DNA of 5,170 nucleotides from an uncultured Verrucomicrobiota bacterium. GTDB lineage: Bacteria; Verrucomicrobiota; Kiritimatiellia; RFP12; UBA1067. Location: NCBI GenBank assembly GCA_945483525.1, contig CALYRV010000100.1:1-5170 (forward strand), read 5' to 3'. This document shows, in pieces, positions 1 to 5,170 of the stretch. Both the position numbers and the translations under genes were made by a program. Each line of letters starts with the position of its first letter. Within the stretch, counting starts at the first letter, position 1. The notes below the pieces were generated by a model, which ran no database searches, had not been told where the DNA came from, and worked only from the letters and a program-made list of their open reading frames with translations.

Positions 1-910
1 AGGAGTTGGTGCACGAGCCGATCATGATCTGGTTGACCTTCGTGCCCTTCATCGATTTCACCGTCACGATGTTGCCAGGAGAATGCGGCGCCGCGGCGAG
101 CGGCTCGAGCTTCGAAAGGTCAACCTCAAAGCAGTCGTCATACTCGCTACCCGCGTCCGCCACGATCTTCGTGAAGTCCTTCGCGCGACCCTGGGCGGCG
201 AGGAACTGCCTCGTCACCGCGTCGGACGGGAACACGCTCGTGGTGACGCCGAGTTCGGCGCCCATGTTGGTAATCGTCGCGCGGGACGGAACATCGAGCG
301 TCGCGACGCCGGGACCAGTATACTCGAAGATCCAGCCGACGTTACCCTTGGTGCCATACTTCTCAAGCACCTTGAGGATCACATCCTTCGCTGAAACCCC
401 CTTCTTGAGCTTGCCCTTGAGATAAATCGCCCGCACTTTCGGGGTCGGGATATGAAACGCTCCGCCCGCCATCGCGACCGCGATGTCGATGCCGCCCGCG
501 CCGATCGCGATCTGTCCGATACCGCCGCCAGTAGGAGTGTGAGAATCGGATCCGAGAAGCGTCGTGCCGGGCTTACCGAAACGCTCAAGGTGCAACTGAT
601 GGCAGATGCCGTTGCCGGCCTTCGAATAAACGATGCCGTATTTCTTCGCAATCGAGGCGAGAAAATCGTGGTCATCGGCATTCTCGAAACCGATCTGCAC
701 CGTATTGTGATCGACATAGGAAACGGCGAGCTCGTTCTTGACGTGCTTAACCCCCATCGACTCAAACTGCAGATATGCCATCGTACCCGTCGCATCCTGG
801 GTAAGAGTTTGGTCAATGCGGATTCCGAGCTCTGAATCCTTCGCAGGATCGCCCTCCACAAGATGCTTGGAAAGAATCTTCTCGACTACATTCATCGGTT
901 GTTTTTTCAT
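1..910 (-). CDS. acn: Aconitate hydratase, Aquifex type, N-terminal part; 3' end outside the window
   Basis: Aconitase interconverts citrate and isocitrate through cis-aconitate with a [4Fe-4S] cluster, in the cytoplasm. The minus-strand frame runs from ATG (908-910) to the left edge without a stop, giving 303 complete codons, about half of the roughly 640-660 residues usual for the monomeric Aquifex-type subfamily. Matches include the stretch IRIDQTLTQDATGTMAYLQ (30-48), Asp67-His68 (the DH pair), His104 in GICHQ, Asp122-Ser123-His124 in GSDSHTPTGGG, and SCTNS at the left edge with Cys300, the first of the three cluster ligands. The other two cysteines and the swivel domain lie outside the window. 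The start overlaps the tadB stop as TGATG, so translation is probably coupled; no Shine-Dalgarno is visible. Met6 (ATG at 893-895) is an alternative start closer to where family members begin, also without a ribosome site. Other hydro-lyases of this superfamily (isopropylmalate or homoaconitate) are less likely given the residue-level similarity. Confidence 0.94.
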   Translation of the reverse strand, partial: MKKQPMNVVEKILSKHLVEGDPAKDSELGIRIDQTLTQDATGTMAYLQFESMGVKHVKNELAVSYVDHNTVQIGFENADDHDFLASIAKKYGIVYSKAGNGICHQLHLERFGKPGTTLLGSDSHTPTGGGIGQIAIGAGGIDIAVAMAGGAFHIPTPKVRAIYLKGKLKKGVSAKDVILKVLEKYGTKGNVGWIFEYTGPGVATLDVPSRATITNMGAELGVTTSVFPSDAVTRQFLAAQGRAKDFTKIVADAGSEYDDCFEVDLSKLEPLAAAPHSPGNIVTVKSMKGTKVNQIMIGSCTNS

Positions 911-1587
911 CAGACGTCTATCTTGATAATTTTACGGATCATCATCCAGCCGATCACAATCAGCACCGTCATACCCACGACGGACGCCAAACCGATCCAA
1001 CTGAAGAAGAAGGGAAGCATCATGTCAGGTTTGATCGCCGTCATGCCGATGCCGAGCAGAACCGGCATCGCGGACACGATCATCCCCTGGAAACGGCCCT
1101 GCGCCGTCAAGGTCTTCACCTTGCGCTCAATCTTCAACCGTCCCCGTATCGTATTGGAGATCTTGTCGAAAATCTCCGTCACGTTACCGCCGGTCTTGCG
1201 GCTGATCAGAATCGCGGTCGTGACAAGCGTCAGGTCATCAGATCCAACCCGCTCGCTCATCGATTCCAGCGCATCGTCAAAGCTCATTCCGATCTTAAGC
1301 TGCTGCTGCAGAATCGCGAATTCCTCGCACATCGGCCGATCTCCAGTTTCAACAACACTCTCAAATGCCTGCGAAATCGAGAATCCGGCACGAAGTGCGT
1401 TAGACATCGTCGCAAGCGCCTCTGGAAGCTGCATGTTGAACTTCTCGCGCCGCCGCTTGTCCAGCCACTTCGCAAGCGGCGATTCACCGTTCTGCCAGCC
1501 AGACTTGATCTTGATGTCGCTCGCGAAATACCAAGTCACACCGCCGAAGCAGATCGCGAAGAGCAAAGCTATGAGACAGCCGATCAT
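910..1587 (-). CDS. tadB: TadB-like type II secretion F-domain (T2SF) inner-membrane platform protein
   Basis: A 225-residue integral membrane protein of the TadB/GspF family, the platform on which the CpaF ATPase acts in Tad pilus assembly. One hydrophobic segment opens the protein (about 2-22). It is followed by a basic cytoplasmic stretch (RRREKF, 45-50) and a T2SF domain (about 53-180) with the family pattern LPEALATMSNALRAGFSISQAFE. Two hydrophobic segments close it (about 166-185 and 191-219), ending in the basic tail MIRKIIKIDV, as in TadB proteins. The family is usually nearer 280-320 residues with two N-terminal membrane segments, so this member is short at the N terminus. An in-frame stop (TAA) lies just upstream of the chosen ATG, so no large extension is possible. 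The ribosome site is weak: only AGG, 4 nt before the ATG. TadB is preferred over TadC because of its position right after cpaF and its ending. Its TGA overlaps the aconitase ATG. Confidence 0.9.
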   Translation of the reverse strand: MIGCLIALLFAICFGGVTWYFASDIKIKSGWQNGESPLAKWLDKRRREKFNMQLPEALATMSNALRAGFSISQAFESVVETGDRPMCEEFAILQQQLKIGMSFDDALESMSERVGSDDLTLVTTAILISRKTGGNVTEIFDKISNTIRGRLKIERKVKTLTAQGRFQGMIVSAMPVLLGIGMTAIKPDMMLPFFFSWIGLASVVGMTVLIVIGWMMIRKIIKIDV

Positions 1588-1629
1588 ATAGCCTGAAATC
1601 AGTAATTAGAACAAGGTAGTCAATGAAAG
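1588..1629 (-). other. Short gap between cpaF and tadB with no clear signal
   Basis: These 42 nt are AT-rich compared with the flanking genes. A TTGACT hexamer is present on the minus strand, but no TATAAT-like hexamer sits at a suitable distance. No stable hairpin with a T-run is seen. It is most simply an operon spacer carrying a weak ribosome site for tadB. Confidence 0.5.
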
Positions 1630-3351
1630 TCAGTTTTTACGTTTTATCGATACGTCGCCATGGAAGTCGGGATCGAACATCTTTGGATCGCAGACGATGC
1701 CACGCCCGGCGAGCTGATCATACCAAGTCGGAATCGCACCGGTCGGACCGAATGAACCGAGGATCTTGCCGTTCGCGTCAACGCCGGACTGTTTGAAAAC
1801 GAAGATGTCCTGCATTACGATCTGATTGCCCTCGAGCCCCGTAACCTCAGAGATCGCCACCACCTTGCGCGAACCATCAGAAAGCCGCGACTCGTGGATT
1901 ACGATGTCAACCGCACTGGCGATCTGTTCGCGGATGGCGCGGGAAGGAAGCTCCATGCCAGACATCAGCACCATCGTCTCGAGGCGCGAAATGACGTCGC
2001 GCGGAGAATTCGCATGCACGGTCGTGAGTGAACCATCGTGACCCGTGTTCATCGCCTGCAGCATGTCCAGCGCCTCGCCGCCACGGCATTCGCCGACGAT
2101 GATACGGTCGGGACGCATTCTGAGACAGTTCTTCACCAGGTCGCGAATCGGCACCGCCCCCTTTCCCTCGATATTTGGAGGACGGGCCTCAAGACGAACC
2201 ACATGCGGCTGCTGCAAGCGGAGCTCCGCAGCATCTTCGACCGTGACGATTCGCTCGGAATGCGGAATGAATCCTGAAAGTAGATTCAGGAGCGTTGTCT
2301 TACCAGAACCAGTGCCGCCCGCAACGATCACATTCTTTCGAAGTAGGACACAGAGCTTCATGAACTCTGCGGCATTATGCGTCCAGGTGCCGAAACGAAC
2401 GAAGTCCTCGACCGAAAGCGCCTTCTTGGAAAACTTACGGATCGTAATCGTCGGCCCCGACAGAGCGAGCGGCGCGATAATCGCGTTCACACGGCTGCCG
2501 TCCGGCAGACGAGCATCAACGTAAGGTTGCGACTCGTCGCAGCGACGCCCGAGCGGTGCGATGATGCGCTCAATGACCGCCAGCACCGAGGCGTCGTCGG
2601 TAAACTGGCAGTCGGAGAGAACCAGCTTGCCACCGCGCTCGACGAAGACCTTGTCTGGTCCGTTGACCATGATTTCACTAACCGAATCATCGGCCAGCAA
2701 CTCTTCAAGCGGCCCCAACCGCATCGCCTCATTAAAAACGTCATCCTCAAGCCGAATTGGATCAATGCCGGCAGGAAGCTTGCCGTTCGCCACCACCTCG
2801 TCGATAATCTGACGGATCTTCGCGCGAGCCGTATCCTCAAGCGCGTCCTTATCCACGCCCTGAATGGTCAGACGCTTCATATCCATGCGCTTCAACAGCT
2901 CCCGCTGAATCTGCTCCTGGACGTTCTTCCTCATCTCGCGCATCGGGTCTACTTCAGTTGAAGACTCAAGTTGAAGTTGAAGAGCGGAATCGTCATTTCC
3001 AGAAGACGAGACCTTGCTTTCTTCAACTTCAACTACATCCTTCCCCTTCTCCTCTTCCGGCTCATCCTCCGATTCACTCACGCGGAACATGCTTTCGCCA
3101 ATCTGAACGACCATGCTTGCGTCCAACTGCACCCTTCCATCAACAATTTCGCCGTTGACATAAGTGCCGTTCGCCGAATGAAGGTCTTCAAGCCAGCAAA
3201 GCCCGTCACGCACCGTGAGAATCGCGTGCCGCTCAGACACCTCGGGGAAGTTGAAACGGACCGCACACGACCCTCCTCGACCGATGAAGTAAGTTCCGTC
3301 GGAAAGTTCACGCGTTTCCCGCGCGCCGCTTACGAGAGTCGTGAGAATCAT
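1630..3351 (-). CDS. cpaF: FHA domain-containing CpaF/TadA-type secretion ATPase
   Basis: A 573-residue cytoplasmic ATPase of the type II/IV secretion superfamily; CpaF/TadA hydrolyses ATP to drive Tad (type IVc) pilus assembly and retraction at the inner membrane. Residues 1-91 form an FHA domain with the canonical phosphothreonine-binding residues: Gly24-Arg25, Ser39, Arg41-His42 and Asn61-Gly62 followed by TYVNG. An acidic, Ser-rich linker (about 92-135) leads into the CpaF N-terminal helical region (about 137-220) and the core domain. Walker A is GGTGSGKTT (345-353), the Asp box contains Glu372-Asp373, the Walker B region is RIIVGE (416-421), and the His box spans His438 to His446 (TTVHANS). 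All catalytic elements are intact. The protein is about 100-150 residues longer than plain CpaF, explained by the FHA domain and linker. The ATG (3349-3351) has GGAGG 10 nt upstream inside the cpaB 3' end; the stop is TGA. The FHA domain suggests control through Thr phosphorylation by a kinase not seen here (inference). Confidence 0.97.
   Translation of the reverse strand: MILTTLVSGARETRELSDGTYFIGRGGSCAVRFNFPEVSERHAILTVRDGLCWLEDLHSANGTYVNGEIVDGRVQLDASMVVQIGESMFRVSESEDEPEEEKGKDVVEVEESKVSSSGNDDSALQLQLESSTEVDPMREMRKNVQEQIQRELLKRMDMKRLTIQGVDKDALEDTARAKIRQIIDEVVANGKLPAGIDPIRLEDDVFNEAMRLGPLEELLADDSVSEIMVNGPDKVFVERGGKLVLSDCQFTDDASVLAVIERIIAPLGRRCDESQPYVDARLPDGSRVNAIIAPLALSGPTITIRKFSKKALSVEDFVRFGTWTHNAAEFMKLCVLLRKNVIVAGGTGSGKTTLLNLLSGFIPHSERIVTVEDAAELRLQQPHVVRLEARPPNIEGKGAVPIRDLVKNCLRMRPDRIIVGECRGGEALDMLQAMNTGHDGSLTTVHANSPRDVISRLETMVLMSGMELPSRAIREQIASAVDIVIHESRLSDGSRKVVAISEVTGLEGNQIVMQDIFVFKQSGVDANGKILGSFGPTGAIPTWYDQLAGRGIVCDPKMFDPDFHGDVSIKRKN
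2969..3034. repeat. 15-bp perfect inverted repeat within the cpaF linker region
   Basis: The arm at 2969-2983 (AGTTGAAGTTGAAGA on the plus strand) is the exact reverse complement of the arm at 3020-3034, separated by 36 nt. Both arms lie in the coding region for the acidic linker between the FHA and ATPase domains, where the protein reads VEVEE (about 107-111) and LQLQLESS (about 124-131). Each arm is itself a short repeat of a GTTGAA/CTTCAA hexamer. The mRNA could fold into a stem here. It may equally be a by-product of low-complexity codon repetition. Confidence 0.6.
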
Positions 3352-3354
3352 ATC

Positions 3355-4164
3355 TTAACGGCCTCCAATCTTCTGCTGGCGTCTCTGGTTGAGCTCCTCG
3401 ATCTCGTTCTTGATCTTATCGAAGTCAACCTTGGGCAGCTCCTTCTCGTAGGAAGTGTCGTTGCGGTTGCGAAGCGTGAGAACAAGCCGACCCTTCATCT
3501 GTTCAGCAAACGCTAGCATTTCGGCCTCACGAGGTGTAACCTCGAGCGTGACCGTAGAATAGCCTTGCGGCGACAACGACTCGCCGACACGGCTTTTAGC
3601 GGTCTCCTTGCCGGTCGCGAGGACAAGCACGTTCTGAAGAATCGTGCAGGTGATAATATCACCCTTGTTGACGTGCCCGTTAGACTGAGGGAAGGCGAAC
3701 GTACCGATGACGTCGACGTGATCGTTCGGAAGGACCATTCCGCTGACGCTCGCCGCACCCGAACAGTTGATCGAGACCGCGCGCATCTGACGCTTGATAT
3801 CGGAAGATAGACCACGGTTCACAAGATCGCCGCCTTCCAGATCCATCCAGAAAAGCACCTCTCCGGCCTTACGCGTACGACCTAGCTTGCGACCAAGAAT
3901 ATCCTTGGCACAGGACTTCTCAACGGCCTGCCCCGCCAAATTTCGGCCCAGCACTTCACAAATGCCGACATCGGACTTCGTGAGCACGGCCCCGCTTGGA
4001 ACGTCATGTTTGAAGACAACGACCTCAATCGTTCCGAACCGATCTCTGAGCGCCTTGCGGTCGGCCTCAATGCTTGACTCGCGCGCCATGATGTAGACAC
4101 GCGTCAGAACCGCCGCGAGGAGTCCGCACGCAAGCGATGCGATCAATACGATTTTCCGCTTCAT
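3355..4164 (-). CDS. cpaB: Flp/Tad pilus assembly protein CpaB (RcpC family), SAF domain
   Basis: A 269-residue protein of the CpaB/RcpC family, which is anchored in the inner membrane, projects into the periplasm and is thought to assist the Tad secretin and pilus. One N-terminal hydrophobic segment (about residues 5-25) follows the basic start MKRK and acts as a signal anchor. A short charged helix (about 28-43) comes next, then a SAF-type domain (about 46-110) with the characteristic pattern VPSGAVLTKSDV. The CpaB/RcpC core follows (about 128-235), containing the conserved block MVLPNDHVDVIGTF and a VTLEVTPREAEMLAFAEQ segment. The last 30 or so residues are charged and probably helical. 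Length is typical for the family. The ATG is chosen because a strong AGGAGGTG lies 5 nt upstream. The stop TAA is 3 nt before the CpaF start, which points to cotranscription and coupled translation. No secretin gene follows, although cpaB is commonly next to one. Family is confident; the exact role in this organism is inferred. Confidence 0.9.
   Translation of the reverse strand: MKRKIVLIASLACGLLAAVLTRVYIMARESSIEADRKALRDRFGTIEVVVFKHDVPSGAVLTKSDVGICEVLGRNLAGQAVEKSCAKDILGRKLGRTRKAGEVLFWMDLEGGDLVNRGLSSDIKRQMRAVSINCSGAASVSGMVLPNDHVDVIGTFAFPQSNGHVNKGDIITCTILQNVLVLATGKETAKSRVGESLSPQGYSTVTLEVTPREAEMLAFAEQMKGRLVLTLRNRNDTSYEKELPKVDFDKIKNEIEELNQRRQQKIGGR
3362..3366 (-). promoter_or_regulatory. Shine-Dalgarno site of cpaF inside the cpaB 3' end
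   Basis: The minus strand reads GGAGG within the last codons of cpaB, 10 nt before the cpaF ATG. Because the cpaB stop and cpaF start are only 3 nt apart, ribosomes finishing cpaB would release on top of this site, consistent with coupled translation and balanced amounts of the two proteins. Confidence 0.7.
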
Positions 4165-4169
4165 CTGTT

Positions 4170-4177
4170 CACCTCCT
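4170..4177 (-). promoter_or_regulatory. Strong Shine-Dalgarno site of cpaB
   Basis: The minus strand reads AGGAGGTG here, a near-perfect match to the anti-Shine-Dalgarno sequence, 5 nt before the cpaB ATG (4162-4164). It fixes the cpaB start and is the strongest ribosome binding site visible in the window. It lies in the 38-nt gap after fhs; no promoter-like -35/-10 pair could be recognised in that gap. Confidence 0.85.
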
Positions 4178-4202
4178 CTAATGATCTCTGCTCACCGTTC
4201 GC

Positions 4203-5170
4203 TCAGAACAACCCCTTCACCTTCCCAGTATTGACATCAACATCAATGCGGCGGTAGGCTGGAGAAGCGGACGTTCCTGGCATCAGTTTGATCTCGCCGG
4301 CAACAGGAACGACAAGCCCCGCGCCCTGATAGATGAGAACATCCTTCACCGGCATACGCCAACCCTTTGGACGACCAAGAAGCTTCGGATCGTGAGAAAG
4401 CGAATATTGCGTCTTGGCGATACAAATCGGAAGCTTCGCGATATCAGGATTCGCCTGATACTGCTCAAGCTTCTCAAGCGCGAGCGGCTCGAAGTCTACG
4501 CCATCACCGCCGTAGACTTCCTTGACCTGCTTCTCAATACGGTCCTTAAGCGGCTCGGCAAGATCACAAAGGAATTCGAACTTGTTCGGCGCATCACAAG
4601 CCTTAATAACTGCGTTCGCGAGATCAAGCGCACCATCACCGCCCTTGAGCCAGTGATCAGACACCGCGAAAGTCGCACCCGCCTTCTCGGCCACGGACTT
4701 CACGAGGTCACGCTCCGCTTGAGTATCGGTGTAGAACGCGTTAAGACAAACGACCGGCTGAATGCCCGAACGACGGATGATGTCTATATGGGCAAGAAGA
4801 TTGTCGCAGCCTTTCTCGAGAAGCTCAAGATTCTCGTGGGTGTAGACAGGATCGAGGGGAAGCCCAGCCTTCACCGCAGGCGCACCACCATGAGCCTTGA
4901 GCGCACGGACCGTCGCAACGAGGACGACCGCATCGGGCTTGAGCCCCGAACAACGGCACTTGATGTTCCAGAACTTCTCAAAACCCATGTCGGAAGCAAA
5001 TCCGCTCTCCGTAACGACGTAATCGCCAAGGGCGCAGGCGAGGCGGTCGGCGACAACAGAGTTCTGCCCGATCGCGATATTCGCGAAAGGACCGGCATGA
5101 ACAAACATCGGCTGACCCTCGATGGACTGCATCAGCGTCGGCTTGATCGCGTTCACGAGCAGCGCGCACA
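4203..5170 (-). CDS. fhs: Formate--tetrahydrofolate ligase (FTHFS), C-terminal part; 5' end outside the window
   Basis: This cytoplasmic enzyme makes 10-formyltetrahydrofolate from formate, tetrahydrofolate and ATP, feeding the folate one-carbon pool and, in acetogens, the methyl branch of the Wood-Ljungdahl pathway. The frame is open to the right edge and ends at TGA (4203-4205), giving 321 complete codons. That is roughly the last 58% of a family usually about 550-560 residues long. Counting from the first complete codon, visible motifs are the GPFANIA segment (about 26-32), the exact second FTHFS signature VATVRALKAHGG (84-95), a KGGDGALDLA segment, the AKTQYSLS and LLGRPKG blocks near the C terminus, and the typical ending in KGLF. 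The ATP-binding P-loop half lies outside the window. The GTG at 5154-5156 is not the true start, because family-like residues (CALL) continue upstream of it. The family PGLP-type loop near the C terminus reads PGTSASPA here. The next gene, cpaB, starts 38 nt downstream on the same strand. Identification is very secure. Confidence 0.97.
   Translation of the reverse strand, partial: CALLVNAIKPTLMQSIEGQPMFVHAGPFANIAIGQNSVVADRLACALGDYVVTESGFASDMGFEKFWNIKCRCSGLKPDAVVLVATVRALKAHGGAPAVKAGLPLDPVYTHENLELLEKGCDNLLAHIDIIRRSGIQPVVCLNAFYTDTQAERDLVKSVAEKAGATFAVSDHWLKGGDGALDLANAVIKACDAPNKFEFLCDLAEPLKDRIEKQVKEVYGGDGVDFEPLALEKLEQYQANPDIAKLPICIAKTQYSLSHDPKLLGRPKGWRMPVKDVLIYQGAGLVVPVAGEIKLMPGTSASPAYRRIDVDVNTGKVKGLF

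Noticed and set aside
452..835. Plus-strand 127-codon frame opposite aconitase
   Set aside because: It is antisense to a well-conserved enzyme, with no ribosome site and no recognised domain.
379..861. Minus-strand 160-codon frame inside the aconitase region
   Set aside because: It is an Arg/Ser-rich shifted frame of the aconitase gene. The neighbouring minus-strand frame matches aconitase residue by residue over the whole stretch.
863..1591. Plus-strand open frame of 242 codons opposite tadB
   Set aside because: It is antisense to a frame that clearly encodes a T2SF protein, its translation has no recognisable family pattern, and its composition is that of a reversed gene.
1588..1629. Possible promoter between cpaF and tadB
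   Set aside because: A TTGACT hexamer is present on the minus strand, but no acceptable -10 hexamer lies 16-18 nt away.
2377..2961. Plus-strand 194-codon frame opposite cpaF
   Set aside because: It covers the antisense of conserved CpaF core sequence and resembles no family; it is a shadow frame.
4165..4202. Possible terminator after fhs
   Set aside because: The 38-nt gap contains a strong ribosome site for cpaB but no GC-rich hairpin followed by a T-run.
5154..5156. GTG as the start codon of a 317-residue FTHFS
   Set aside because: The frame stays open upstream with family-like residues to the window edge, and FTHFS needs its N-terminal P-loop half; the gene is simply cut by the window.

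Overview
The window is a compact, single-direction stretch of bacterial chromosome. All five recognisable genes lie on the minus strand, so transcription runs from the right edge to the left. In order they are: the 3' part of formate--tetrahydrofolate ligase (fhs, cut by the right edge), cpaB, an FHA-domain CpaF/TadA secretion ATPase, tadB, and the 5' part of an Aquifex-type aconitate hydratase (acn, cut by the left edge). Gaps are 38, 3 and 42 nt, then a 1-nt stop/start overlap. No convincing promoter or terminator is visible between genes, so a single polycistronic transcript is the simplest reading.

The three central genes are part of a Tad/Flp (type IVc) pilus or related type II-like secretion machine. 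CpaB is an inner-membrane-anchored periplasmic SAF-domain protein, CpaF is the cytoplasmic hexameric ATPase that powers assembly, and TadB is an inner-membrane platform protein. The usual partners (secretin CpaC/RcpA, CpaE/TadZ, TadC, pilin, prepilin peptidase) are not in the window. TadC normally follows TadB directly, but here the aconitase gene does. The ATPase carries an N-terminal phosphothreonine-recognition (FHA) domain joined by an acidic, Ser-rich linker.

The flanking genes are one-carbon and central-carbon metabolism enzymes. FTHFS activates formate onto tetrahydrofolate (folate C1 pool, acetogenesis, purine synthesis). Aconitase interconverts citrate and isocitrate. Both are well conserved and show their key motifs.

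Organism: GC content is moderate to fairly high, and spacing is tight with Shine-Dalgarno sites at some genes. FTHFS, Aquifex-type aconitase and an FHA-CpaF Tad ATPase together suggest an anaerobic or metagenome-derived bacterium. A PVC-type lineage (Kiritimatiellota/Lentisphaerota/Verrucomicrobiota) or a deltaproteobacterial-type lineage is possible, but this is a low-confidence guess. No RNA gene, CRISPR array, insertion sequence or other mobile element was seen, and no gene-free stretch exceeds about 45 nt.
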